A DNA stretch of 64,000 nucleotides from Blautia glucerasea (GTDB lineage: Bacteria; Bacillota; Clostridia; Lachnospirales; Lachnospiraceae). The stretch is taken from positions 62,001 to 126,000 of the forward strand of contig NZ_JAAITU010000001.1 in assembly GCF_013304385.1 (NCBI RefSeq), in the 5' to 3' direction. Shown piece by piece: positions 8,032-16,801 of the stretch; the stretch's first letter is position 1; every line of letters begins with the position of its first letter. Under the pieces are notes generated by a model. That model worked only from the letters and a program-made list of their open reading frames with translations, had not been told where the DNA came from and made no database searches. Made by a program: the position numbers and the translations under genes.

Positions 8032-10224
8032 ATGAAGTCTTTAGTAATTGCAGAGAAACCCTCTGTAGCCAGAGATATTGCCAGAGTTTTGCACTGCGGT
8101 AAGAAGGGCAATGGGATGCTGGAGGGAGACCGATATATTGTTACATGGGCACTTGGACATCTTGTGACGCTGGCAGATCCGGAGGAATATGACCGCAAGT
8201 ATGAAAAGTGGGAGATGGGCACCCTGCCTATGCTTCCGGAGTATATGCGTCTGGTGGTGATCCGGCAGACTGCCAAGCAGTTCGGGGCTGTGAAGACCCA
8301 GCTTTACCGAAAAGATGTAGACCAGGTGATCATTGCCACAGATGCAGGCCGTGAGGGGGAACTTGTAGCCAGGTGGATTCTTGATAAGACAGGGTGTACC
8401 AAGCCTATCCGCAGGCTGTGGATCTCATCCGTAACAGACAAAGCGATCAAAGAGGGATTTTCCAGCCTGAAGGATGGACATGATTACGATTATCTGTATC
8501 AGGCTGCAGCAGCCAGAGCAGAGGCAGACTGGCTGGTGGGCATCAATGGTACTAGGGCACTGACCTGCAAGTATAATGCCCAGCTGTCCTGTGGACGGGT
8601 TCAGACTCCTACGCTTGCCATGATTGCACAAAGGGAAGAAGAAATTAAAGAATTTGTACCAAAAGAATATTATGGACTGACCCTGACGGCAGGTAATATC
8701 CGATGGGCCTGGAAAGATTCCAAAAGTGGCAGCTTTCGTTCTTTTCAACAGGAAAGACTTGTAAAGCTGGCAAAGGAAGTTGCAAATACATCCCTTCAGG
8801 TGGTGTCTGTAGAGAAAAAGGCGAAAAAAACAATGGCGCCAGGTCTGTATGACTTAACAACTCTTCAAAGGGAAGCCAATCAGAAGTTTGGCTTTTCTGC
8901 GAAAGAAACGTTAAATATCATGCAGCGCCTTTATGAGAATCATAAGGTACTTACATATCCAAGAACAGATTCCAGGTATATAGGAAAGGATATCGTGCCT
9001 ACTTTAAAGGAAAGACTGAAGGCCTGTGGTACAGGTCCTTACCGAAAATTGGCAGGTGCTTTGCTTACACGGCCTATTCAGGCAAGTACCAGTTTTGTGG
9101 ATGACAAAAAAGTAAGTGACCATCATGCCATCATACCTACAGAGCAGTTTGTACAGCTGGATCATATGACCAATGAAGAACGTAAGATTTATGATCTGGT
9201 GGTCCGGCGTTTTCTGGCAGTTTTATATCCTGCAAGCCTGTATGAGCAGGTGACTATGGAAGGGAAGGCAGCAGGTGAGATTTTTACAGCAGGCGGCAGG
9301 ATCATAAGAAGCTTGGGCTGGAAGGAAATCTATCAGGAGGGTTTTTCTGAAGAGGAAGATATGGATGATACTGCTCCCAGGGATCAAAAGCTTCCGGAGG
9401 TAAAGCAGGGGACTGTATTTGAAGCAGGACAGGTGACGATCACATCAGGAAAGACAAAGCCTCCGGCGAGATTTACAGAAGCCACTCTACTGGCCGCCAT
9501 GGAGAATCCGGTAAGGTTTATGCAGACAAAAGACAAAGCTGCTGTGAAAACCATTGGTGAGACCGGAGGACTGGGCACAGTAGCCACCAGGGCAGATATC
9601 ATTGAGAAGCTTTTTCATGCGTTCCTTATGGAAAAGAAAGGAAATGAGATTTATCTTACATCCAAAGCAAAGCAGCTGCTTAAGCTTGTTCCAGAAGATC
9701 TGAAAAAACCGGAACTGACAGCCAGCTGGGAGATGAAGCTGTCAAGGATTGCAAAGGGGCAGATGAAGCAGCACACATTTATGAAAGAAATCAGGGAGTA
9801 TACCTGTGAAATCGTGGACGAGATCAAAGAAGGACAGGGAACCTTCAGACATGATAATCTGACAAATAAAAACTGTCCACGTTGTGGGAAGAAGCTTCTG
9901 GCAGTTACCGGAAAGAATGGAAAGCTGTTGGTCTGCCAGGACAGGGAATGCGGTTACAAAGAAACAGTTTCAAGAAATACAAATGCCCGTTGTCCTAAAT
10001 GCCATAAGCGCATGGAAATGCTGGTAAAAGGAAAAGAAGAAACATTTGTATGTGTGTGCGGCTATAAAGAGAAGCTGTCTGCTTTTCAGGCAAGGAGGGC
10101 AAAGGAAGGTGCAGGCGTAAACAAAAAAGATGTACAGAAGTACATGCGCCAGCAGCAAAAAGAAAGCCAAGAGCCTGTAAATAACAGTTTTGCACAGGCT
10201 TTGGCCGGACTGAAACTGGATTAA
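8032..10224 (+). CDS. topB: DNA topoisomerase III
   Basis: A 730-residue type IA topoisomerase. The Toprim domain opens with LVIAEKPSVARDIARVL and carries the acidic ATDAGREGELVARWI motif near residue 103. The catalytic tyrosine is in VLTYPRTDSRYIG near residue 310. A cysteine-rich C-terminus (about 620-685) holds three zinc-ribbon-like pairs. It decatenates DNA during replication and recombination. The start follows a GGGAGTGAGAG site; the next gene is 21 bp away. Confidence 0.95.
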   Translation: MKSLVIAEKPSVARDIARVLHCGKKGNGMLEGDRYIVTWALGHLVTLADPEEYDRKYEKWEMGTLPMLPEYMRLVVIRQTAKQFGAVKTQLYRKDVDQVIIATDAGREGELVARWILDKTGCTKPIRRLWISSVTDKAIKEGFSSLKDGHDYDYLYQAAAARAEADWLVGINGTRALTCKYNAQLSCGRVQTPTLAMIAQREEEIKEFVPKEYYGLTLTAGNIRWAWKDSKSGSFRSFQQERLVKLAKEVANTSLQVVSVEKKAKKTMAPGLYDLTTLQREANQKFGFSAKETLNIMQRLYENHKVLTYPRTDSRYIGKDIVPTLKERLKACGTGPYRKLAGALLTRPIQASTSFVDDKKVSDHHAIIPTEQFVQLDHMTNEERKIYDLVVRRFLAVLYPASLYEQVTMEGKAAGEIFTAGGRIIRSLGWKEIYQEGFSEEEDMDDTAPRDQKLPEVKQGTVFEAGQVTITSGKTKPPARFTEATLLAAMENPVRFMQTKDKAAVKTIGETGGLGTVATRADIIEKLFHAFLMEKKGNEIYLTSKAKQLLKLVPEDLKKPELTASWEMKLSRIAKGQMKQHTFMKEIREYTCEIVDEIKEGQGTFRHDNLTNKNCPRCGKKLLAVTGKNGKLLVCQDRECGYKETVSRNTNARCPKCHKRMEMLVKGKEETFVCVCGYKEKLSAFQARRAKEGAGVNKKDVQKYMRQQQKESQEPVNNSFAQALAGLKLD

Positions 10225-10245
10225 GGATAAAGGATAGGAATTAAG

Positions 10246-10920
10246 ATGCGCCGAGATGTATCACTGGAAGAGATTTCTGACGGAAAATTATATGGAACAA
10301 ATGACATGGTAAAGGCAGACTGTCAGGATTGCACAGGCTGCAGTGACTGCTGCCAGGGAATGGGGGATACACTGGTACTGGATCCTCTGGATGTGTATCG
10401 GCTTGGCTGCGGTCTTGGGAAAAGCTGTGAGGAACTGGCTGCCATATGTATGGATTTTGATGTGGCAGATGGGAATATCCTGCCTCACCTTCGGATGACA
10501 GGAAGGGATGAGCAATGTGTTTTCCTGAACAAAGAAGGCAGATGCAGTATTCATCCTATACGGCCAGGGTTTTGCAGGCTGTTTCCTCTGGGACGATATT
10601 ACCAAGATGGTGGTTTTCAGTATTTTCTTCAGATTCATGAATGTAAAAAGACTAATAGAAGCAAAATAAAAGTAAAAAAATGGATTGATACTCCTGATCT
10701 GAAACAATACGAAAAATTTGTAGCAGACTGGCATTATTTTCTTTTGGATGTACAGAAGGTTTTGTATGATGCACAGGATCCGGATCTGATTCGTAATCTG
10801 AATCTGTATGTGGTGAACAGTTTTTATCAGAAACCATATGATCCGCAGATGGATTTCTATAGTCAATTTTATCAGCGTCTGGAAAAGGGCAGGGAACTTT
10901 TAAAACTGGCAGATGATTAA
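10246..10920 (+). CDS. YkgJ family cysteine-cluster protein
   Basis: A 224-residue protein whose N-terminal half has the cluster CQDCTGCSDCC (about residues 25-35), then CVFLN, CSIHPIRPGFCRLFPLG. This spacing is typical of the YkgJ/UPF0153 family, which probably binds zinc or an iron-sulfur cluster. No reaction is established. The C-terminal 100 residues are predicted helical. It lies between topB and an oxidoreductase on the same strand. Confidence 0.85.
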   Translation: MRRDVSLEEISDGKLYGTNDMVKADCQDCTGCSDCCQGMGDTLVLDPLDVYRLGCGLGKSCEELAAICMDFDVADGNILPHLRMTGRDEQCVFLNKEGRCSIHPIRPGFCRLFPLGRYYQDGGFQYFLQIHECKKTNRSKIKVKKWIDTPDLKQYEKFVADWHYFLLDVQKVLYDAQDPDLIRNLNLYVVNSFYQKPYDPQMDFYSQFYQRLEKGRELLKLADD

Positions 10921-10954
10921 ATTGAAGAAAGAAACATAAAGAAAAGGGGAAGAA

Positions 10955-11956
10955 ATGGGTGTGAATGGTAAGATAAGGATTGGAACCATCGGGACAGGTA
11001 AGATCGTAAGAAGATTTCTGGCAGGGGTTGCCAAGTGTCCGCTGATTGAATATCAGGCTGTTTATTCAAGAAGCGAAGAAAAAGCAAAGAATTTTGCGGC
11101 AGAATACGGGGTGGAGAAGTATTATACAACTTTGGAGGGGCTGGCTCAGGATCCTGATATTGATGGAGTATATATTGCAAGTCCCAACTTTCTTCATTGT
11201 GAGCAGGCTGTGTTTCTGATGGAGCATGGTAAGCATGTACTTGTCGAAAAACCTGTGGCAAGTAATGAAAGGGAATTGGAAAGGATGCAGCAGGCTGCTC
11301 AAAGAAACCATGTGGTATTTCTGGAAGCCATGCGTTCGATTTTTGCACCTGGCTATCAGGTAATACAGGAAAATCTGCCCAAACTGGGACAGATCCGCAG
11401 AGTAACACTTCAGTATTGTCAATATTCTTCCAGGTATGATAATTTCAAAAAAGGGATCATTGAAAATGCGTTTAAACCGGAATTGTCAAATGGGGCATTA
11501 ATGGACATAGGAGTATACTGCGTGTATGCTCTTGTCATGCTGTTCGGAATGCCTGATAGGATCCAGGCACAGGGTGTCTTCCTTGAAAATGGTGTGGACG
11601 GAGCAGGTACTATTATCGGTATATATCCGGATAAACAGGCAGAACTGATTTATTCCAAGATTACGGACAGCAGTTCTCCCAGTCAGATCCAGGGAGAAAA
11701 AGCCAATATGCTGATCAGTGAGGTTGGTCGTGTGCAGGAGCTTACAATCTGCTACAGGAATGGAGAAACAGAACAGATTTCCATTGATCTGGATCCGGAT
11801 GATATGGTCTATGAGGCAGGCATATGGGCAGATTGTATTCTTAATCATAAAGAAACAAAGGCTTATGATCAGTATTCCAGAATGGAAATGAAGCTAATGG
11901 ATGAGGCACGTAAGCTGATGGGGATCTGTTTCCCAGCCGATCAAGGTATTTTGTAA
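10955..11956 (+). CDS. Gfo/Idh/MocA family oxidoreductase
   Basis: A 333-residue NAD(P)-dependent dehydrogenase. The N-terminal Rossmann motif is IRIGTIGTGKIVRRFL and the family lysine is in HVLVEKPVASNE near residue 96. The C-terminal domain is the mixed sheet typical of Gfo/Idh/MocA enzymes, which oxidise sugars, inositols or dihydrodiols. The substrate cannot be assigned. It has its own GGGGAAG site and ends before a small hairpin. Confidence 0.9.
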   Translation: MGVNGKIRIGTIGTGKIVRRFLAGVAKCPLIEYQAVYSRSEEKAKNFAAEYGVEKYYTTLEGLAQDPDIDGVYIASPNFLHCEQAVFLMEHGKHVLVEKPVASNERELERMQQAAQRNHVVFLEAMRSIFAPGYQVIQENLPKLGQIRRVTLQYCQYSSRYDNFKKGIIENAFKPELSNGALMDIGVYCVYALVMLFGMPDRIQAQGVFLENGVDGAGTIIGIYPDKQAELIYSKITDSSSPSQIQGEKANMLISEVGRVQELTICYRNGETEQISIDLDPDDMVYEAGIWADCILNHKETKAYDQYSRMEMKLMDEARKLMGICFPADQGIL

Positions 11957-11972
11957 AGACGATCAATCACAA

Positions 11973-12012
11973 TTCAGCTGGCAGTATTTTATAGAAATAC
12001 TGAACCGCTGAA
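11973..12012. repeat. Intergenic hairpin
   Basis: TTCAGC/GCTGAA arms enclose CAGTATTT/AAATACTG around a TATAG loop. Base content resembles the GTAACTATTCAG hairpin family. It lies between the oxidoreductase and plsY genes and has no T-run. Confidence 0.6.
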
Positions 12013-12023
12013 AATCAGGAGTT

Positions 12024-12632
12024 TTGACAGTGGATCATAGATATATTTTTTATATGGCTGTGGGGTATCTGGCAGGAAGCATGCTTTTTGCACTGGAGTA
12101 TCCCAAAATTTTTAAAGGAGTAGATGTAAGGCGTCTTTCAGAAGATGGCAATCCGGGAACCTATAATGCATTTGTATATGGAGGGATCGGCTGTGGGATC
12201 CTTACCTTGTTAAGTGAATTAGCAAAGGGCTTTCTGCCTGTATTTTTGTGCGGCAGACAGCTTGGCATGGATTCCCTTTGGTTTGCAGGGGTGATGGCGG
12301 CACCAGTGGCAGGACATGCGTTTTCGATTTTCCACCGTGGTAAGGGTGGAAAGGCTATAGCTGTAAGCTTTGGTGTGTTAGCTGGGCTGTTTCCAGTGTA
12401 TTGTCCATTTATCAGTCTTGTGATCTTTTACCTTCTTTTTTCTCTGGTACTGCCTGTCAGATCTCATAGGAAAAGAAGCCTGATCACCTTTGCATGTGTA
12501 GGCTTGTCCTGCTTTTTTACCGCAGAACCGCCTGCTGTGCTGATAGGTGTGCTGCTCCTGTCCGGTATTGTGGCGTATAAGCACTGCATCTGTACAGAAG
12601 AGGAATCCAGGGAAGAGAAAGCTACAGTATGA
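12024..12632 (+). CDS. plsY: Glycerol-3-phosphate acyltransferase PlsY-like
   Basis: A 202-residue membrane protein with about five helices. PlsY motifs are visible: DGNPGTYNAF (motif 1), GHAFSIFHRGKGGKAIA (motif 2). PlsY acylates glycerol-3-phosphate with acyl-phosphate, the first step of phospholipid synthesis. The motif-1 tyrosine replaces the usual second threonine or serine, so this is a divergent member. The likely start is TTG at 12024 behind CAGGAG; GTG at 12030 is an alternative. It is followed 22 bp later by a glycolipid glycosyltransferase. Confidence 0.82.
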   Translation: MTVDHRYIFYMAVGYLAGSMLFALEYPKIFKGVDVRRLSEDGNPGTYNAFVYGGIGCGILTLLSELAKGFLPVFLCGRQLGMDSLWFAGVMAAPVAGHAFSIFHRGKGGKAIAVSFGVLAGLFPVYCPFISLVIFYLLFSLVLPVRSHRKRSLITFACVGLSCFFTAEPPAVLIGVLLLSGIVAYKHCICTEEESREEKATV

Positions 12633-12654
12633 ATAAAAAGAAAGGGATCGCAGG

Positions 12655-13782
12655 ATGAAAGCACTGATTTTATCATGTAATACAGGTGGAGGCCATAATT
12701 CGGCAGGACGGGCTGTTGCAGAGGAATTTGTTTCCAGGGGGGACGAGGCGTATGTGCTGGATTATCTTACCCTTGCAGGACAGGGAGTATCCAGGATCGT
12801 AGGGAACGGATATGTTCAGATCGTAAAGAAAACTCCAAAGCTTTTCGGAGTGGCGTACCATTTGGGAATGCTGGTCAGCAGGCTGATGAAAAAGTCGCCG
12901 GTTTATTACCTGAACGGCAGGATGGCCAGATATCTGGATGAATATCTTCAGGAAAATCCTGTAGATGTGATCATAATGCCACATCTGTATCCAGCAGAAA
13001 CCATCACATACATGAAGCGTAAAGGAATGGAACTGCCCCTTACCGTTGCGATTATGACAGATTATACCTGCATTCCATTCTGGGAAGAAACAGATTGTGA
13101 TTATTATACGGTTCCACATAAAAGGCTGATTCCATCCTGTATCCGCAGAGGACTTCCAAAGGAAAAGCTGATCCCTGTGGGGATTCCGGTGGCAGCTGCC
13201 TGTAGAAAGGATATCTCAAAAAAAGATGCCAGAAATAAACTGGGCTTATTAAGTGATGGCAGATATATTCTTGTGGCAGGAGGAAGTATGGGAGCCGGAG
13301 ATCTGGCAAGGATCGTAAAGCTTCTTTTGGAAGAAACAAAAGAAGCACAGATTTTTGTGGTCTGTGGAAGCAATCGTAAGATTGAGACTGGTATGAAAAA
13401 AGAATTTCTAAAGGAAGAAAGAGTCCATGTTATCGGGTATACCAGTCAGATGGCGCTTTACATGAAGGCCTGTGATGTATTGTTTACAAAGCCAGGAGGT
13501 CTTACGTCTACAGAGGCTGCAGCTGTCCGGGTGCCTATGGTGCATACGGACCCTATCCCAGGCTGTGAAAGTGCAAACAGGAAGTTTTTCGTAAAGCTTG
13601 GCATGAGTGTTTCTGCGAAAACAGTGAAAGGGCAGGTTAAGCAGGGACTCTGCCTTTTAAATGACCAGAATATGGCATCAAATATGATGGAAAAACAGAA
13701 AGAAAACGTAGATCCTGACACTGCGTCAGGAATATGCGATTTTATTTACAAGAAGATCCAGCATGATCTCTCGGAATGCTGA
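12655..13782 (+). CDS. MGDG synthase/UgtP-type diacylglycerol glycosyltransferase
   Basis: A 375-residue GT-B glycosyltransferase. The N-terminus LILSCNTGGGHNSAGRAVAEE is the acceptor-binding glycine loop of MGDG synthases and UgtP. The C-terminal half has VAGGSMGAGDLARI and the donor-sugar region KPGGLTSTEAAAVRVP. The family transfers glucose or galactose to diacylglycerol for glycolipids and lipoteichoic acid anchors. Pairing with plsY supports a membrane-lipid role. Its last codons form the left arm of the structured element at 13766-13890. Confidence 0.85.
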   Translation: MKALILSCNTGGGHNSAGRAVAEEFVSRGDEAYVLDYLTLAGQGVSRIVGNGYVQIVKKTPKLFGVAYHLGMLVSRLMKKSPVYYLNGRMARYLDEYLQENPVDVIIMPHLYPAETITYMKRKGMELPLTVAIMTDYTCIPFWEETDCDYYTVPHKRLIPSCIRRGLPKEKLIPVGIPVAAACRKDISKKDARNKLGLLSDGRYILVAGGSMGAGDLARIVKLLLEETKEAQIFVVCGSNRKIETGMKKEFLKEERVHVIGYTSQMALYMKACDVLFTKPGGLTSTEAAAVRVPMVHTDPIPGCESANRKFFVKLGMSVSAKTVKGQVKQGLCLLNDQNMASNMMEKQKENVDPDTASGICDFIYKKIQHDLSEC

Positions 13783-13890
13783 TTGATCATGCCTGCGAAA
13801 CGCTGGCATTGAACTTTAAAAATTCATGGGTGTAAATCCTAAAGATGGATCTGAAAGCCTGATTTTACTGGGCTGAAGATTCCGAGAGAT
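13766..13890 (+). ncRNA. Candidate structured leader RNA upstream of BspA-like gene
   Basis: A perfect 12-bp closing stem joins 13766-13777 to 13879-13890. Inside are hairpins ATGCC/GGCAT with a GCG/CGC inner stem (13789-13809), TGAA/TTCA, ATCC/GGAT and AGCC/GGCT. The closing stem is followed by ATTATTTTTTAT. This has the plan of a multi-branched regulatory leader or a long terminator. No known riboswitch consensus was recognised. Confidence 0.4.
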
Positions 13891-13914
13891 TATTTTTTAT
13901 ATTGGGGGGATAAA

Positions 13915-15702
13915 ATGAAAATCAAACGATTTCTCATAGGGGCTTTTGTTGTTGTATGTATGATGTTTATGAGTAATTTTGTTGTCAGTGCTGCATCAAG
14001 TGGAAATTGCGGGAAAACCTGTACGTGGATATTGGATGATGAGGGAACACTGACAATCAGTGGAAGCGGCAGAATGACAGATTATTCAAAAGACATGTAT
14101 CATGATATTCCATGGTACAGTCATATAACAGAGATTAAGAAAGCTGTGATAAATGGACCTGAAACTATTGGGGATCGTGCATTTTTCTATGCCGGAAATA
14201 TGGAAGAAGTAATAATTGGCAGTTCAGTAAAGTCAATTGGAGAAGCAGCATTTACGGGCTGCACATCTCTGTCAAATATAGATATTCCATCTAATGTTAC
14301 GAAGATATTTTCTTCTGCATTCAGTGGATGCAGGGGAATTACGAAACTTACGATTCCTGATACAGTTACATTATTGGGTTCAAAGGTTTTTGAAGATATG
14401 AATTCTCTACAGGAACTTACAGTGCCTTTTATAGGAACCGCAGCAGACAACCTTGGACATCTTGGCTGGTGGTTTCAGTCTACAACAACAAAAGTGCCTG
14501 GTTACACATGGACGAGGTATGATGGAAAATATTATCTGATTCCCACAACTCTGACCAAAATAACCGTAACAAGCTGTCGTGTAAGACCATACGGTTTTAA
14601 CAATTGTGACTTTGTAACAGACATAAGTAAAAAGAATCACACTGGCGGCAGGGCAACCTGTACATCACCGGCAGTCTGTGAAGTCTGTCGTCAGACATAT
14701 GGTGAGAAAGATGCATCAAACCATACAGGAGAAACTGAAATAAAAAATAAAAAGATTGCAACGTGTTTGGAAGCAGGGTACACAGGGGATATTTATTGTA
14801 AAGGATGTAAGAAACTGCTTGAAGCCGGAACAGAGACAAAAGCCCTCGGTCATGATATGACAAGAATAGTTTCAGAGAAAGTTGAGCCGACCTGTGAGGT
14901 GGATGGAAAAGAAGCGGTGATCGGTTGTTCAAGGTGTAATTATACAGAGGGTGGAATAATCCTCAAGGCATTTGGTCATATCTGGGATGTGGGTAAAATA
15001 ACAAAAGAACCTGATGAGGATTCAGAAGGTATAAAAATATACACCTGTGAGAAATGTAATAAGACAAGAACGGAGCCTATTCCTAAAAAAGAGTCAACGC
15101 AGAGACCGCAGCCATCACAGCCGGTGCAGCCAACACAGCCGGTGCAGAAACCACAGCCAACACCACAGCCAACACAGAAACCACAGCAGTCACAGTCAAA
15201 TGTTGGAAGAGTTGACGATAAGAAGACCGGAAAATATATAATTACAAATGCAGTGAAAAAAGAAGTGGCTTTCATTACTCCGGTGAGTAAAAACAGGAAA
15301 ACATTTATAATCCCGAATACTGTAAAAATAAACGGTATGACATATAAAATTACGCAGATTGCGGATAATGCGTTCAGAAACAATAAGAAAATAACAAAAG
15401 TAACAATCGGAAACAACATCAGGTCAATTGGAAATAATGCTTTCAGAGGCACAGCCAGACTGAAAACAGTTGTTATCGGCAAGAATGTATCAAAGATTGG
15501 TTCTTATGCATTCAGTGGCTGCAAGAAACTGAAAACAATTATAATCAAAACCAGAAAGCTGACTGCAAAAACAGTTTCCGAAAAAGCATTTAAAGGTACA
15601 CCTAAGATAACTACGGCAAAAGTACCTGGAAATAAAATGAAGACATACAAAAAACTTTTGAAAGAGAAAGGCCTTAACAGCAAAAGAATTGTAAAAGGTT
15701 AA
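13915..15702 (+). CDS. Secreted BspA-like leucine-rich repeat protein
   Basis: A 595-residue exported protein. Residues 1-26 are a signal peptide ending near SAASS. Residues about 60-190 are LRR_5 (BspA-type) repeats such as IGDRAFFYAGNMEEVIIGSS. Residues about 240-390 are cysteine-pair repeats (C-x2-C motifs as in CTSPAVCEVCRQTYG). A proline/glutamine-rich linker lies at about 395-425, followed by a second LRR_5 block. There is no sortase motif or C-terminal membrane helix. BspA-like proteins act as surface adhesins. The start follows a GGGGGGA site. Confidence 0.88.
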   Translation: MKIKRFLIGAFVVVCMMFMSNFVVSAASSGNCGKTCTWILDDEGTLTISGSGRMTDYSKDMYHDIPWYSHITEIKKAVINGPETIGDRAFFYAGNMEEVIIGSSVKSIGEAAFTGCTSLSNIDIPSNVTKIFSSAFSGCRGITKLTIPDTVTLLGSKVFEDMNSLQELTVPFIGTAADNLGHLGWWFQSTTTKVPGYTWTRYDGKYYLIPTTLTKITVTSCRVRPYGFNNCDFVTDISKKNHTGGRATCTSPAVCEVCRQTYGEKDASNHTGETEIKNKKIATCLEAGYTGDIYCKGCKKLLEAGTETKALGHDMTRIVSEKVEPTCEVDGKEAVIGCSRCNYTEGGIILKAFGHIWDVGKITKEPDEDSEGIKIYTCEKCNKTRTEPIPKKESTQRPQPSQPVQPTQPVQKPQPTPQPTQKPQQSQSNVGRVDDKKTGKYIITNAVKKEVAFITPVSKNRKTFIIPNTVKINGMTYKITQIADNAFRNNKKITKVTIGNNIRSIGNNAFRGTARLKTVVIGKNVSKIGSYAFSGCKKLKTIIIKTRKLTAKTVSEKAFKGTPKITTAKVPGNKMKTYKKLLKEKGLNSKRIVKG

Positions 15703-15733
15703 GAAATATATAACAATATAAAATTTCTCTTGA

Positions 15734-15842
15734 TTTAAAATCAATAGACAGAAACTAAGAATGCTGCATGCAGGATGGAGTCCTCGAAGCAGGTCCAAAC
15801 TTGGAATATTTTGGTAGTCGGCATGGCTGCCGCAATTCTTAA
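15734..15842 (+). ncRNA. Possible structured RNA before purine nucleoside phosphorylase
   Basis: TAAGAAT-GC at the left pairs with GC-ATTCTTA at 15833-15842, one base bulged. Inside are AGGA/TCCT, CCAA/TTGG and GGCA/TGCC hairpins. It fits a branched fold and may be the terminator of the upstream gene or a leader for the next. It does not match the purine riboswitch core. Confidence 0.3.
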
Positions 15843-15891
15843 TTTGGACTGAAGATTTCAAAAAATTATCAGCAGAAAAAGGAGGAAACAA

Positions 15892-16743
15892 ATGAATCCA
15901 GTATATGAAAAATTATTAAGATGCTATGAAAGTGTAAAGGAAAAAGTAGATTTTAAACCAAAAGCAGCCCTTATACTGGGCTCTGGACTTGGTGAGTATA
16001 TTCAGGAAATGAAAGTGGTACAGACATTGGATTACAGCCAGATCCAGGGATTTCCCGTATCAACAGTGCCTGGTCATAAGGGTCGCTTTGTTTTCGGATA
16101 TGTGGGGGATGTGCCTGTAGTGGCAATGCAGGGAAGGGTTCACTATTATGAAGGCTATTCTATTTCCGATGTGGTTCTGCCTACAAGGCTGATGAAGCTG
16201 ATGGGTGCGGAAGTACTGTTCCTTACGAATGCGGCAGGTGGCGTAAACTTTGATTTTAAAGCAGGGGATTTGATGATGATCACAGATCAGATAGGATCTT
16301 TTGTGCCATCTCCTTTGATCGGGCCGAATATTGATGAACTAGGGCTTCGCTTCTGTGATATGAGTCATGTGTATGATCTTGATCTGCAGCAGGTGATCCG
16401 AAATGCTGCCGGTAAGCTGGGAATCGATCTTAAAGAGGGCGTTTATATCCAGCTGACAGGTCCTGCATTTGAAACACCGGCAGAAGTACGTATGTGCCGT
16501 ACCCTGGGAGCAGATGCGGTTGGTATGAGTACTGCCTGTGAGGCCATCGCAGCGAACCATATGGGTATGAAGATCTGTGGGATTTCCTGTATTTCCAATC
16601 TTGGCTGTGGCATGACAGAGAATCCGCTTACCCATGAAGAGGTACAAGAAACAGCAGACAGGGTTGCACCGCTGTTTCGCAGCCTTGTTACAGAAAGCAT
16701 TAAGGCTATGGGAGAAATCCTGCTCGACTTGAATATTATATGA
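15892..16743 (+). CDS. punA: Purine-nucleoside phosphorylase, trimeric type
   Basis: A 283-residue PNP of the trimeric, 6-oxopurine-specific class. Visible motifs are LGSGLGEYIQEM (phosphate loop), the GRVHYYEGY segment, LTNAAGGVN, and TGPAFETPAEVRM with the base-binding glutamate. An asparagine sits at the position that selects 6-oxopurines (CISNLG). The histidine that contacts the ribose 5'-OH in human PNP is kept (THEEV). It phosphorolyses inosine and guanosine. The downstream genes suggest a possible link to methylthioinosine. Confidence 0.92.
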   Translation: MNPVYEKLLRCYESVKEKVDFKPKAALILGSGLGEYIQEMKVVQTLDYSQIQGFPVSTVPGHKGRFVFGYVGDVPVVAMQGRVHYYEGYSISDVVLPTRLMKLMGAEVLFLTNAAGGVNFDFKAGDLMMITDQIGSFVPSPLIGPNIDELGLRFCDMSHVYDLDLQQVIRNAAGKLGIDLKEGVYIQLTGPAFETPAEVRMCRTLGADAVGMSTACEAIAANHMGMKICGISCISNLGCGMTENPLTHEEVQETADRVAPLFRSLVTESIKAMGEILLDLNII

Positions 16744-16801
16744 TTATTGATAAATGCCGGGAGGCAGTGTAAAGCGGTTAATTAAAGGAGGAATAGTATT
16801 A

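Noticed and set aside
13766-13890. c-di-GMP-I riboswitch
   Set aside because: Only a loose match to the GGACGCAAAGCC core; the tetraloop receptor and P3 parts could not be placed.
15703-15891. Purine riboswitch before the nucleoside phosphorylase
   Set aside because: The conserved junction and loop-loop bases of the purine aptamer are not present.
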